A stretch of 55,616 nucleotides of DNA from Bryobacterales bacterium (lineage in GTDB: Bacteria; Acidobacteriota; Terriglobia; Bryobacterales; Bryobacteraceae). The notes beneath the pieces were generated by a model. The model did no database searches. It was not told the origin of the DNA and saw only the letters and a list, made by a program, of their open reading frames with translations. The stretch lies in assembly GCA_003167495.1 (NCBI GenBank), contig PMSX01000237.1:1-55616 (forward strand), given 5' to 3'. Below are positions 1-9,550 of this stretch, piece by piece (within the stretch, counting starts at the first letter, position 1; each line of letters opens with the position of its first letter). The translations under genes were made by a program, and so were the position numbers.

Positions 1-1
1 C

Positions 2-1450
2 CGGGCGACGGGCGGCTCCTCTCGGTGGCGCAGCTTCTGTTCTCTAGGGCTGACTGTCTGTGCAGTGAGCGCCCTGGTAATTTTTCCCAGGATTGACAAG
101 ACCCCCTTCGATGGCGACGAATCCGACTGGATTTCGGGTGGCTATTACTACATGGGCTTGCTCAGAAGCGGCGACTTCGAATGGAAAAAGTGGGATTGCC
201 CCGAGTGTGGATCCTGGGGCAAGATCAATTTGCATCTAGGCGAATGGCTTGTGGCGACTCCGCTTTTTCTGGACCCTTCGACGCGAGCACGTCCGTATAT
301 GGCCCACTACAACTTCCATGAGACAGAGGAACAGAACCGTCGACAAGGCACCGTCCCAAGCCGCGACATTCTCACTCGCGCGCGCACTGCGCCGGCTTTC
401 TTCGGTGTTCTCTGTTGTCTTCTGACGTTTGCTATTGGATTCTGGGCGTACAACGCCTGGGTCGGAATCATTGGCGCAGGTTTGCTATTAGCAAATTCGC
501 TCTTTCTGACGGTTGCCTGCGAAGCCATGACTGATGTCTTCTACAATTTTTTTCTGCTCAGCACCTGTTTAGCACTTGTGGCTCTCTCCAAAACCACTGA
601 TAAGAAACGCTGTCTCTTAATCGTTTCCCTATGCGGCGTGTTGACAGGCTTGGCTTGTTCGGTAAAGATCACGGGAATTCTCCTTGGGAGCGCCGTTTTC
701 CTTCTGACTCTCATCTTTCGCTATCGAGCCCGCAAAGCAGGGAAGCGGGAAGTCGCTTCCATGATTGTTGTATTTTCATTTTGTTCCATAGGTACCGTGT
801 ATGCGCTAAATCCGGTCTTCTGGCCATCCTGGCAAGCGGTCCGAGTGAATGCGATCTTCCAGGAGATCGGATCGTTTTCGAGCGAGGTCGTATCGAGACG
901 AATCCCGCTCGGACATGATGCCGTCACCCTCGCCGGGAAGCGTTACCCCCAATTAAGGAATCTAGCGAACATTCTGGAATTTCCCGCCCTCTTCATCCGC
1001 TGGGACCGCTCCATGCAAAGGCAGGTATACATGGCGAACTGGCACGGCAATCGGGTGTTGTCGCTGCATCGGATGCTGGTCTCGCTGGGTCCTCCGCTCC
1101 AATCGGCGGACAGTGATGGAGTGGCTGTGAATGCCGTTGCTATTTTCTATGCGATTCTTGCCGGAGTTGGGATCTTCTTTCTTTTGAGGAGGCGGGAGGT
1201 ATTATTCGGAAACGCCGACGATTCATACTTTGTCCCGCCATTCTACTTGCTTGTCAACTATCTGCTGATACTGACCTTTCTGAAGCTCAATTGGAACCGC
1301 TATTACTTGCCGACAATTATTGCCGTAGATTTGATCGTTGCTGCTGGCCTTTACGGTGCTGCAAAGCTGGGCTACGAGTATCTAATTACTCGGCAAGCAC
1401 CGGGCGTGGCGAATCGAACCGTTCTTGTTTCGAATACGACTCACAAGTGA
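2..1450 (+). CDS. GT-C family membrane glycosyltransferase (ArnT/PMT-like), 5'-truncated by the window edge
   Basis: A polytopic membrane protein of the GT39-like GT-C superfamily, which transfers sugars from polyprenyl-phosphate donors on the outer face of the membrane. The reading frame is open to the first bases of the window: a GTG at 65 is possible, but the codons before it encode the first hydrophobic helix, so the true start lies upstream. Just after that helix comes the acidic D-G-D-E motif (residues 16-19 counted from GTG 65) typical of the first periplasmic loop of GT-C enzymes. The same loop has a C-P-E-C pair. About eight further hydrophobic segments follow, and the tail is short and polar. 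The acceptor cannot be told. The stop overlaps the stop of the convergent gene by 10 bp. Confidence 0.8.
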   Translation, partial: RATGGSSRWRSFCSLGLTVCAVSALVIFPRIDKTPFDGDESDWISGGYYYMGLLRSGDFEWKKWDCPECGSWGKINLHLGEWLVATPLFLDPSTRARPYMAHYNFHETEEQNRRQGTVPSRDILTRARTAPAFFGVLCCLLTFAIGFWAYNAWVGIIGAGLLLANSLFLTVACEAMTDVFYNFFLLSTCLALVALSKTTDKKRCLLIVSLCGVLTGLACSVKITGILLGSAVFLLTLIFRYRARKAGKREVASMIVVFSFCSIGTVYALNPVFWPSWQAVRVNAIFQEIGSFSSEVVSRRIPLGHDAVTLAGKRYPQLRNLANILEFPALFIRWDRSMQRQVYMANWHGNRVLSLHRMLVSLGPPLQSADSDGVAVNAVAIFYAILAGVGIFFLLRRREVLFGNADDSYFVPPFYLLVNYLLILTFLKLNWNRYYLPTIIAVDLIVAAGLYGAAKLGYEYLITRQAPGVANRTVLVSNTTHK

Positions 1451-3945
1451 TATTTGCCCATCAGATATTGCTCTATTAACTGTCTTTCTGTATCACTGAG
1501 CGAACGATCATAAATAATTATCTCTGAAACGTCGCCAGGGTAAAACGTATTGCTGTGACCGACGCCAAGCATAACGGTGTTGCCAACGCCTTCAACTGTT
1601 GGCAACTTACCTGGAAAGGAAGCTACATTTTGCCCGTTTATCCACATGGAGTCGACCGTAGCCGTATGCATCCACTCGTTCAGGCCAAATGAGTTTGTAC
1701 GATTGAGAGGGATCGTTACCTTGTTTTCGTTGTCGATTTGCGTGGTACCAAAGCGGAACTCGCCGAACGATCTATATGTTGCCACGAACGTCTCGCCCCA
1801 ACGCGCAGTTTCATCAGGCCAGCTCAGCAAGGCATAGTAGCCGTAGCCCGCATCGACATCCCAAGAGCAAGACGAGACGGCAAATATTGTCATGCCCGTC
1901 AGTCCATCAACGGGCAGTGAAGATATCGACATAAAGCTAGAGGTACCGTTGAAATGTAAAGCCGGCAGCCCATTGTTACCGCTTACGAGAAGGGGCTTAT
2001 TTGCAGGCGTCGCCTGAACTGCGTTATTGGCGTTGCCGGATTGGTCCTCCCAGCGGTCAACGGCGTCGCCGTTGGCGACCACGCCAGCATCGCTGGCCAG
2101 CCACAAGATCATGCCTTGAGGAAGGTTATGCGATGGTGTAGCGCTAGCCGGAGGAGCGGCAGTTGTCGCTCCCGCCAGTTGCGCCTTAGCTGCTGGGCGA
2201 GGAGTACAAGGGGAACTTGGCATAGCCGCCGCCAACAAAGTTCCGCAAACGGGTATCGATGTCGGAGTTGACGAATTGGCGGGCGTGGTCGATGGAGAAG
2301 TCAATGGAGCATTCGATGGCGCCGTTGTGGATCCGGCATTCGTGCTCTGGGCGATGCTCTGTGTGGCACCGGACGCATCCGTCACTACTGCGGTGATAGT
2401 GTGGCTACCAGTACCCAAGCTGGTCGGACTCAGCGTCAAATGATAGAGCCACTTTCGATCCGCGGCGAAGTTCGTATTCACGTCTGAGAACTCCTGTGTA
2501 AATGCGGGTTGAGTAGATGAATCTACAAAGAATTGAACATACCGAACCGAAAGATTGCTAACGACTGAAACCTGCCAGGTCTCATTTGAGCCCGAAATAG
2601 ATGCATTCCCAATGAACGTGGCAGCTATACTGCTTGTTGTTAGGCTTGTGCCGGCGGGGCACGAACTGCCATTCTTATAGTTATACTGATCGACTATCGT
2701 TGTTTGAGATCCCGTTTCATGCGCCACGCGGCCCGCGACGGGGGTGCCACAAAAAATGTTATTTTGGTATGTCGATGTTTGAGTAGAATTCCCGCCCCAC
2801 TCCTGCGCGACGCCCGCGCTGTAAGACCAGGCCGCTCCAGTTATGCTCTCGCAAACGTTACCCTGCACGATGTTATTAATGGAAGAACTCTCCATGCACG
2901 GGGCATAGCCACCTGCATTTCCAGGATTTGCTACGAAGGTGTTGTTGATGAAATAGGATCCAACCGCACCAGCGGGAACCAAACTGGCACCCCAAGTGTT
3001 CCAGAAGGGAAACGCGTAGTCATGGACGTAGTTGCCCTTGATTTGCAGTCCCGTCGTAACCCCTGTGGATGGATTATAATTGCACCCACCCGGGCAATTG
3101 CCGGAAGGTTGCGACTGAAGTTCCATCGGTATACGCCGAATATGAGTGAAGGTGTTGTACGAGATCACGTTCCCACTGGTGCTTCGCGCATAAGTGTATC
3201 CAGTGAACGATTCCCAAGTAATATGCATGCCGTCGCCGGCAATCCTGTCAAATGTATTATTACTGATCGTGGTCTGATCCAATCCGCTGAAGGTCAACGC
3301 ACTAGATCCCCAGCAATCCTCACCAGGGCAATTGGTGCCGTCTTGGGGTGGCGTATTCGGATAGCCGGGGCTTCCCCCACCCCAGATGTTCAAAAACGAA
3401 TTGTTCGAGATATTGGAACTGATGATGCCCGGACCGGTCAAGGCGACGGGGCCGCCCGAACGGTATCCGCACCAGATGTTCTCTATTGTGTTGTTCGTGA
3501 AAACGAAGTTGCTGTAGCTGTTAGCTCCGCCGAACGCTATCCAGCCGCCGTTGATCGTTAAGTTATTAATGGCCACGTTGTTAGAGTTAATCTGAAACAC
3601 TTGGTTTTGATTGCCCATGATGGTCGCTGGCCCAGTGATCGTTACGGCCTTGTTAATTCTAATCGTCCCGCTGCCCGCTCCACACGTGTTTTTAATTATG
3701 ACGGTCCCCCCGGCGTTGACAGCCGATTGGATAGAGGCGCCATCGGAATTGCTATTTGCACAATTAACAACGGTGCAATACGCCACAGCGGGCGAAAGTA
3801 ATGACGCAAATAAACAAAGCAAGCAGAATGCGAGGCCACGCCCGACGCGCGAGATAGACGAACGTCGGAAAGCCGCGTGGGGTGCCTGAAAAATAAATCG
3901 TGTAAAAAATACATCCATTGTGTATGGTAGATAGTGTTTCATCAT
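1441..3945 (-). CDS. Secreted right-handed beta-helix protein with C-terminal LamG/ConA-like domain
   Basis: An 834-residue protein predicted to be exported. After a basic N-terminus there is a hydrophobic signal segment near residues 36-55 ending around A-V-A-Y. Residues about 60-400 are rich in short N-N-T / I-S-N-N repeats, the pattern of parallel beta-helix (pectate-lyase-like, PbH1) proteins. Residues about 440-540 look like an Ig-like beta-sandwich, followed by a low-complexity Ser/Thr/Pro/Ala linker. The last ~200 residues start with M-I-L-W-L-A-S-D-A-G and contain W-E-D-Q-S-G-N and L-H-F-N-G-T-S-S, a concanavalin/LamG-type lectin-like fold. A role in binding or cutting extracellular polysaccharide is inferred. 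Two in-frame ATGs at the start and one ten codons in are possible; none has a strong ribosome site. Confidence 0.8.
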   Translation of the reverse strand: MMKHYLPYTMDVFFTRFIFQAPHAAFRRSSISRVGRGLAFCLLCLFASLLSPAVAYCTVVNCANSNSDGASIQSAVNAGGTVIIKNTCGAGSGTIRINKAVTITGPATIMGNQNQVFQINSNNVAINNLTINGGWIAFGGANSYSNFVFTNNTIENIWCGYRSGGPVALTGPGIISSNISNNSFLNIWGGGSPGYPNTPPQDGTNCPGEDCWGSSALTFSGLDQTTISNNTFDRIAGDGMHITWESFTGYTYARSTSGNVISYNTFTHIRRIPMELQSQPSGNCPGGCNYNPSTGVTTGLQIKGNYVHDYAFPFWNTWGASLVPAGAVGSYFINNTFVANPGNAGGYAPCMESSSINNIVQGNVCESITGAAWSYSAGVAQEWGGNSTQTSTYQNNIFCGTPVAGRVAHETGSQTTIVDQYNYKNGSSCPAGTSLTTSSIAATFIGNASISGSNETWQVSVVSNLSVRYVQFFVDSSTQPAFTQEFSDVNTNFAADRKWLYHLTLSPTSLGTGSHTITAVVTDASGATQSIAQSTNAGSTTAPSNAPLTSPSTTPANSSTPTSIPVCGTLLAAAMPSSPCTPRPAAKAQLAGATTAAPPASATPSHNLPQGMILWLASDAGVVANGDAVDRWEDQSGNANNAVQATPANKPLLVSGNNGLPALHFNGTSSFMSISSLPVDGLTGMTIFAVSSCSWDVDAGYGYYALLSWPDETARWGETFVATYRSFGEFRFGTTQIDNENKVTIPLNRTNSFGLNEWMHTATVDSMWINGQNVASFPGKLPTVEGVGNTVMLGVGHSNTFYPGDVSEIIIYDRSLSDTERQLIEQYLMGKYHL

Positions 3946-4271
3946 TGGTTATCGCTGGAATTAATACCGATAATGGATGCAAATTGTTGAAGGTTGTTAC
4001 AGAAAAGTTTCTTGCCTTCCAAGAAGTCTCTCTTTTTCTCTCTGAGAGGTTCTCAAACTGCGCCACAGGGAACACATCTTCCTGTCCCTATTAACGTACA
4101 AATATCTCGCTTTAGCTCGTAGCTTGCCTAACGAGGAATTCCCTGGTCTGGAGTGCACGTTGGTGACAGTCGCAAGTTCCTCGGGCTTCTTTCTCGACGC
4201 CAAGTTCATTCCACTCTAAAGACACTTGGATTCTAGTTAAGGCGCGGACAAAACCGCTTTCAGGTCTCCCA
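3946..4271. other. Intergenic region between divergent genes
   Basis: About 326 bp separate the leftward beta-helix gene from the rightward EPS locus, so it should hold promoters for both. A pyrimidine-rich run lies at 4028-4042. The short open frames on the minus strand have no recognisable protein features. I could not identify a convincing promoter or operator. Confidence 0.4.
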
Positions 4272-5729
4272 ATGCATATCTTTCGATATAAGCGCTACGC
4301 TGCCGTCCAGCTTGTTCTAGATGGGCTGTCCTTCTGGCCCATTTGGGCCTGTTCGACTCGACTCCGTATCGCTCTGGATCCTCTCACAAAGCGTCAAGTG
4401 ACGGTGCAAAACTCGTCTGGCTGGGTTGCTCCGCTTGGACTCGTTCTCTTGCTGTTTTTGGCCGTTTCGGCAAGGCTCAAGTTATACCGGGTTCCGAACG
4501 AAATCAGACCATGGAAAGTGCTGGCTTGGGCCGCGGAAAACACAGCGGTAATTTGCGCGAGCGCTGTTTTGACAACGTTCTTCTCCTACCAATTTGGAGC
4601 GGGTGCCTCTCGCATTTTCGTACTCTGTACTGTGCCGGTTACATTTGTTTTCCTTACCGCTACACGCTGCGTGGCGCTGGCGATACTCGCCTTTACTCAG
4701 CGCCGATCGTCCCTGCCTCGTATTGCAGTCATCGGCGATTCATCGGACGTAAAGCGTCTCATTCCCCGGATGGAAAGTCAGGTTCGATCCGCAATTAGGG
4801 GATTGATCCTTCCCGACGGAACCGATACCAACTTCAGTCACGATGAGATTAAAGTTCTTGGAACTACCTCACAAATCGCCGAACTCATTAACACAGAGCG
4901 CCTGGACACAGTGATTGTAGTTAACGGCTTGTGTCCAGAGGCTGAACTCGAACGCTGCCATAAAGTGTTCTGGCGGATGGGGATGCCCGTCAGCTTTGCC
5001 TTAAGTCTCGCGCCTCATCTTGATGCGCATTCGCTCTTATTGGCTCCAAAAAACGGCACTGAGTGGTCTGGACTAAACGGACTTCAGGTCGTCAATCTTC
5101 AAACGGCTCGTTTTACTCGCACCCAGGATGCTTTTAAACGTGTCTTTGATCTTTCAGTCTCATTAGTCCTTCTCGCTCTCGCTGGTCCGGCAATGCTTCT
5201 GATTGCGCTGATTGTAAAACTCAATTCGGCAGGCCCTGTTCTAGAGAGAGCGCCGCGCGTCGGTAAAGGTGGGCGTCATTTCACCTGTTTGAAATTCCGC
5301 ACTACCTACGAAGATCTGAATAAGCCGGCTCCTATCGGGTGGAACGTTGCTGAAGATGATGTGTCCGACTTGCAACATACCACCCCGCTGGGGTTGATTC
5401 TTCGCCGTTATGGTGTTGATGAACTGCCTCAATTGATTAATATTCTGCGCGGCGAAATGAGTTTGGTTGGGCCGCGCCCTTTGCCCGCGCACTGTCTTGG
5501 GCCGGATGGTATGAGCACAGATTTTGCCGATTGGTCGGAGCAAAGGGCGCGTGTTTGCCCGGGGCTAACCGGCTTGTGGCAGGTAGGGAAGCGAGGCAAT
5601 CTGTCGCTCCAAGAAATGATCGAGCTCGATCTGGAGTACATAAGCCGCCGATCCTTCCCCCTCGATCTCAGCATCATCCTCAAGACTCCGATCGCGGTAA
5701 TCAAGGGACCCGCAGGCTCACAAACTTAA
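4272..5729 (+). CDS. Polyprenyl glycosylphosphotransferase (EPS-initiating sugar-1-phosphate transferase)
   Basis: Starts EPS repeat-unit synthesis by moving a sugar-1-phosphate from a nucleotide sugar to undecaprenyl phosphate at the inner membrane. The 485-residue protein has the WcaJ/WbaP-type layout: four N-terminal transmembrane helices, a soluble nucleotide-binding-like middle (from about residue 150), one further membrane segment (about 290-315) and the bacterial sugar transferase domain. Seen motifs are R-V-G-K-G-G, L-K-F-R-T, the catalytic D-E in G-V-D-E-L-P-Q-L, M-S-L-V-G-P-R-P and P-G-L-T-G-L-W-Q-V. The usual Gln shortly before R-V-G is replaced (E-R-A-P-R-V-G). It is the first gene of the rightward EPS locus, which fits its initiating role. 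Sugar specificity cannot be read. Confidence 0.95.
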   Translation: MHIFRYKRYAAVQLVLDGLSFWPIWACSTRLRIALDPLTKRQVTVQNSSGWVAPLGLVLLLFLAVSARLKLYRVPNEIRPWKVLAWAAENTAVICASAVLTTFFSYQFGAGASRIFVLCTVPVTFVFLTATRCVALAILAFTQRRSSLPRIAVIGDSSDVKRLIPRMESQVRSAIRGLILPDGTDTNFSHDEIKVLGTTSQIAELINTERLDTVIVVNGLCPEAELERCHKVFWRMGMPVSFALSLAPHLDAHSLLLAPKNGTEWSGLNGLQVVNLQTARFTRTQDAFKRVFDLSVSLVLLALAGPAMLLIALIVKLNSAGPVLERAPRVGKGGRHFTCLKFRTTYEDLNKPAPIGWNVAEDDVSDLQHTTPLGLILRRYGVDELPQLINILRGEMSLVGPRPLPAHCLGPDGMSTDFADWSEQRARVCPGLTGLWQVGKRGNLSLQEMIELDLEYISRRSFPLDLSIILKTPIAVIKGPAGSQT

Positions 5730-5832
5730 TCGACCCGGCTCGACATCATCGAAAGCGACATCCTCTTATCCAAATCTGTAAACTCTCCATTCGACAACTC
5801 ATTTGAGCCATGCGTTTCGTGAGTATCTATTT

Positions 5833-7083
5833 ATGATTGTTCTATCTGTCCACAACTTCTATCGCCAGCCTGGTGGCGAGGACGAAGTATTTCGCCAAGA
5901 AGCTCAACTGTTGGAAAAAAATGGCCACCAAGTCGTCCGGTACGAAGCGCACAATGACGATATACCGAACAGAGGCTCAATCGCAATGCTGGCCCAGACG
6001 GTCTTTAACCAGCGAGCTTATCATCGTCTACGCGCGCTGCTCAGAAGCAGCAAACCAGACATAGTGCACGTTCATAACACGTTTCCTCTTGTATCGCCCG
6101 CAGTGTACTATGCGGCTGTTGCCGAGGGTATTCCTGTCGTCCAGACGCTGCATAATTATAGGTTGCTGTGCCCGTCCGCTGTCCTATATCGCAACAATAG
6201 CGTCTGCGAGAAGTGTACTCACGCCCGTTCGTCCTGGCCCGCGATCCAGCATGCCTGCTATCGGCAGAGCAGGCCGGCGAGCGCTGCGGCGGCTGCCATG
6301 TTGACCGTCCACCGGATGGCCGGGACATTCAGGAAACACGTGACGACATACATTGCCTTATCAGAGTTCGCGCGCGGCAAATTCATCCAAGGCGGCTTTC
6401 CTCCCGAGAAGGTGGTAGTCAAGCCGAACTTTATTGAGCCTGACCCAGGTCGCGGACCCGGGTTGGGAAACTATTGTATATTTGTTGGTCGGCTTGTCCC
6501 CGAAAAAGGTATTCTTACCATGTTAGATGCCTGGACTCGCTTCTCACCACCGCTGGATCTGGAGATCGCTGGTGACGGCGATCTAGCTAACGAAGTAGCG
6601 GCTGCAGCGGAGCGGTGTCCGCGTATCCGGTGGCTCGGTCGATTGCCGAAGGCCCAGTTGTACGATCGAATGAAGAACGCCACAGCGCTGCTTTTACCTT
6701 CCCTCTGGTATGAGCCATTCGGATTGGTGGTTGTTGAGGCGTTCGCGATGGGTCTTCCGGTAATTGCAAGTAGGATCGGAGCGCTCGCAGCTCTTGTCGA
6801 ACACGGACGTACGGGATTTCATGTCGAGCCGCAGAATCCGTCGGACTTGGCGGCCCAGGTGAGTCAACTTCATGCAAATAGTCGAGTCTCCCGTGCGATG
6901 CGCATCGAAGCGCGCAGGGAGTTTGAACGCTGGTATACAGGTGATCGTAATTATTCTCTTCTGATGGATATCTACCTGGCAACGATCGAAAGGTATAAGT
7001 CGTTGCCGGCGCAGAGCGGTGTGGTCGCGCCGCAAGCGGAAGAAATCAAGACTCTTGTGCAGATAGCGGGGAAATCGTCATAA
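5833..7083 (+). CDS. GT4 family glycosyltransferase
   Basis: A cytoplasmic GT-B fold, retaining glycosyltransferase that should extend the lipid-linked repeat unit. The N-terminal Rossmann half carries Q-P-G-G-E-D-E-V-F and V-H-V-H-N-T-F-P; the C-terminal donor half carries F-V-G-R-L-V-P-E-K-G and the E-x7-E pair (E294 and E302 in E-P-F-G-L-V-V-V-E). I chose ATG 5833 because the protein then begins with the usual first beta strand (M-I-V-L-S-V-H); a TTG at 5803 would add ten residues without family similarity. The next gene's ATG follows its stop directly, so translation is probably coupled. Confidence 0.93.
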   Translation: MIVLSVHNFYRQPGGEDEVFRQEAQLLEKNGHQVVRYEAHNDDIPNRGSIAMLAQTVFNQRAYHRLRALLRSSKPDIVHVHNTFPLVSPAVYYAAVAEGIPVVQTLHNYRLLCPSAVLYRNNSVCEKCTHARSSWPAIQHACYRQSRPASAAAAAMLTVHRMAGTFRKHVTTYIALSEFARGKFIQGGFPPEKVVVKPNFIEPDPGRGPGLGNYCIFVGRLVPEKGILTMLDAWTRFSPPLDLEIAGDGDLANEVAAAAERCPRIRWLGRLPKAQLYDRMKNATALLLPSLWYEPFGLVVVEAFAMGLPVIASRIGALAALVEHGRTGFHVEPQNPSDLAAQVSQLHANSRVSRAMRIEARREFERWYTGDRNYSLLMDIYLATIERYKSLPAQSGVVAPQAEEIKTLVQIAGKSS

Positions 7084-7872
7084 ATGGAACTGGTTGAAGA
7101 CAAGTTTGTCCTCGGAATGAAGGTCAACGTCACCGATTATGAGCATGCTAGCGATCTCATTCTGTCCTGGGCACAGCAAGGCCTATCCAAATATGTGTGC
7201 GTGGCGACGGTAAACAACGTCATGGAGTCATACGACTCCAAAGTCTTTCAAAAGGTGACAAACGAAGCTGATCTGGTGACGCCCGATGGCATGCCGATAG
7301 TGTGGGCGCTCAGGTGGCTCGGCCACAGGGGAGCCACGCGCGTATACGGTCCGGATCTTACGCCGATTGTGTTCAAGAAGGCCGCGACTGAGGGCGTTCC
7401 AGTCGGCTTCTATGGCAGTTCGCCTCAAGTTCTCGACCTGCTCGTAAAACAAGCGCAGAAGCTGAACCCAACTCTGAAGGTAGCCTATGCCTTTTCACCT
7501 CCGTTCCGGCCACTTTCTCCCGCGGAAGACGAACAAGTGATAAGTGCGATTAACGAATCGGGAGCGAAAATTCTTTTCATCGGCTTGAATACGCCGAAAC
7601 AAGACTTCTGGATGGCGGCGCATCGCCCGAAAGTGCATGCCGTCATGGTCGGCGTCGGGGCCGCGTTCGATTTCATTGCGGGCTCCAAGCGGCAAGCGCC
7701 TCGCTGGATGATGAAGGTAGGTCTAGAATGGTTGTTTCGGCTTGCTACCGAACCCCGCCGTCTGTGGAAGAGGTATTTCAAACACAACCCGCGGTTCATT
7801 TTGTTCTTTCTTATGCAGATGCTTGGTACAAAGCGCTTTAAAGAAACAATCGGAACAGAAGGAGCGCAGTAG
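7084..7872 (+). CDS. WecG/TagA/CpsF family glycosyltransferase (GT26)
   Basis: Likely adds a sugar to the undecaprenyl-diphosphate-linked intermediate at the cytoplasmic membrane. The 262-residue length is normal for the family. Diagnostic motifs are V-A-T-V-N-N-V-M-E near residue 40, A-D-L-V-T-P-D-G-M-P-I-V-W, R-V-Y-G-P-D-L, the G-F-Y-G-S region, and I-L-F-I-G-L-N-T-P-K-Q-D with G-V-G-A-A-F-D-F near the end of the core. The C-terminal tail is basic and hydrophobic (W-L-F-R-L-A-x-E-P-R-R-L-W-K-R-Y), as expected for membrane attachment. ATG directly abuts the TAA of the preceding GT4. Confidence 0.95.
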   Translation: MELVEDKFVLGMKVNVTDYEHASDLILSWAQQGLSKYVCVATVNNVMESYDSKVFQKVTNEADLVTPDGMPIVWALRWLGHRGATRVYGPDLTPIVFKKAATEGVPVGFYGSSPQVLDLLVKQAQKLNPTLKVAYAFSPPFRPLSPAEDEQVISAINESGAKILFIGLNTPKQDFWMAAHRPKVHAVMVGVGAAFDFIAGSKRQAPRWMMKVGLEWLFRLATEPRRLWKRYFKHNPRFILFFLMQMLGTKRFKETIGTEGAQ

Positions 7873-7875
7873 AAC

Positions 7876-8130
7876 ATGAAGCGAGTGTTAGTGGAAGGAG
7901 CAAGCGGATTCGTTGGAGATCATCTTGTCAAATCCGAATACAACCAACTCCGTCCCGACAACTTCAACTGTTTCGAGCATTCGGCCTATCCTGCCGCCCC
8001 GACTGCGAGTAAATTGAGGGCTGAGGTGGCGGTAAGTCAGGCTGAGTGCGCTCGAGAGCAGCTATCAATTCGTCATATTCCAGGTGCGCGCGGGTTCCGG
8101 GAAACTAACTCAGATAACCGTATTCGCTAG
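7876..8130 (+). pseudogene. Truncated remnant of an extended-SDR NDP-sugar epimerase/dehydratase
   Basis: The first 18 codons read like the start of a nucleotide-sugar epimerase: M-K-R-V-L-V-E-G-A-S-G-F-V-G-D-H-L-V, with the G-x-x-G-F-x-G NAD-binding loop. After that the similarity collapses. Only a short S-K-L-R-A-E-V-A stretch later could be a relic of the Y-x-x-x-K region, and the frame ends at codon 85 where a normal enzyme has about 310. It starts four bases after the GT26 stop, where a working gene of the operon would sit. About 100 bp of unassigned sequence follow before the next gene. I read it as a decayed gene; a functional micro-protein is not excluded. Confidence 0.6.
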
Positions 8131-8228
8131 AAGCTGCCATCGAGTTCTCGCGAGTGTCGCTGCGATTAGAGTGCCGTCAGTGCGTTCGACCGGCGGAACG
8201 TGGACGAGTCCCAAATTAGCAAGCTCGA

Positions 8229-9470
8229 ATGTCCACACCAGCCCCAAGCAACTCTATCCTTATTATCGGAGGCGGCATTGTCGGTTTAGCCACGGGCTAT
8301 CGGTTGCTGGAAATGCTACCTAACCTTGAGGTAACGATTATCGAGAAGGAAACCGCAGTCGGCCGGCATCAGAGTACTCACAATAGTGGAGTCTTGCACG
8401 CGGGCCTTTACTATAAACCCGGATCTGCCAAAGCGCGCTTGGCAGTGCGCGGCATCCGCCAGATGACTGAGTTCTGCAAGTCCAACGGTATCGCGCACGA
8501 GATATGCGGGAAACTTGTAGTCGCCACAAACGCCGCCGAAGCTGAGCGCTTAAAGAGCCTTTATGAGCGGGGTTCGAAGAACGGCTTGAGTGGATTGAGA
8601 ATGTTGTCCGGCGAGCAAATCCGGGAAATCGAACCGCACGCCGCCGGCGTTGCCGCCATCCATGTTCCGGAGGAAGGAATCGTCGACTATGCCGCGGTTG
8701 TCACTGTTCTCGCTTCGAACATCCAATCCCGGGGAGGGCGCATTGTGACGGCGGCAAAAACTACGGCATTGCGCCGCGTTGGTTCTCAATGGCTAGCTGT
8801 GACAACGCGAGGCGAATTTTTAACCGACTTCGTCCTAAACACGGCAGGCTTATACAGCGATCGGGTGTGCAAGATGGCGGGCGCCGATCCCAAGAGTCGT
8901 ATCGTTCCCTTTCGCGGTGAGTATTACAAACTGAGTCCCGCACGGACACACTTGGTTCGCAACCTTGTTTACCCAGTCCCAAACCCTCAATTCCCCTTCC
9001 TCGGAGTTCATTTCACACGATTGATACATGGGGGCGTTGAAGCCGGTCCCAACGCCGTTTTAGCGCTAGCAAGAGAGGGTTATCGAAAAACCAACTTCAA
9101 TGCAAAAGATACATTCGACGCCGTGACCTATCGAGGCTTTCTAAGGTTCTTGCAAAAGCATTTTCGAATGTGCATAGGTGAGACGGCAAGGTCACTCAGC
9201 CGAACTCTGTTTTGCCGCTCTCTTCAGACTCTTATTCCCGAAATCACGCTCGGCGATCTTGAGCACGGTGGTGCAGGCGTGCGTGCACAGGCGCTCGACC
9301 CGAGTGGCTCACTGGTCGAGGATTTCCAACTGATTCATGGCGAACACTCTCTTCATGTCGTCAACGCGCCCAGCCCGGCTGCTACGGCGTCACTGGCGAT
9401 TGGCCAGGAGATCGCCTCCGCGATTGCTCAGAGGCAAGGATGGCGCCTCGTTCGGCCGCAACCGAACTGA
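8229..9470 (+). CDS. FAD-dependent oxidoreductase, L-2-hydroxyglutarate oxidase (LhgO)-like
   Basis: Member of the DAO/LhgO flavoprotein family, which oxidises L-2-hydroxyglutarate or related 2-hydroxy acids. Residues 10-19 hold the dinucleotide motif I-L-I-I-G-G-G-I-V-G and E39 ends the second strand to bind the FAD ribose. The LhgO-specific segment Q-S-T-H-N-S-G-V-L-H-A-G-L-Y-Y lies at residues 48-62. The tail has G-G-A-G-V-R-A-Q and V-N-A-P-S-P-A-A-T-A-S-L-A-I-G. Length (413) is normal. Its place inside an EPS locus is odd for a respiratory 2-hydroxyglutarate enzyme, so the true substrate may be a sugar acid or lipid-linked acid; that is inference. No strong ribosome site precedes ATG 8229. 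Confidence 0.85.
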   Translation: MSTPAPSNSILIIGGGIVGLATGYRLLEMLPNLEVTIIEKETAVGRHQSTHNSGVLHAGLYYKPGSAKARLAVRGIRQMTEFCKSNGIAHEICGKLVVATNAAEAERLKSLYERGSKNGLSGLRMLSGEQIREIEPHAAGVAAIHVPEEGIVDYAAVVTVLASNIQSRGGRIVTAAKTTALRRVGSQWLAVTTRGEFLTDFVLNTAGLYSDRVCKMAGADPKSRIVPFRGEYYKLSPARTHLVRNLVYPVPNPQFPFLGVHFTRLIHGGVEAGPNAVLALAREGYRKTNFNAKDTFDAVTYRGFLRFLQKHFRMCIGETARSLSRTLFCRSLQTLIPEITLGDLEHGGAGVRAQALDPSGSLVEDFQLIHGEHSLHVVNAPSPAATASLAIGQEIASAIAQRQGWRLVRPQPN

Positions 9471-9550
9471 CTAATTAGCCGCCCAGAATCGATCACATTT
9501 AGTAAGGTCTACGCATTTGTAGAGCACCTGCAAGTGCAAGGTCCGATTTG

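Noticed and set aside
2704..3561. A 285-codon plus-strand open frame inside the beta-helix gene
   Set aside because: Arg-rich shadow of the minus-strand gene, without a ribosome site or known motif.
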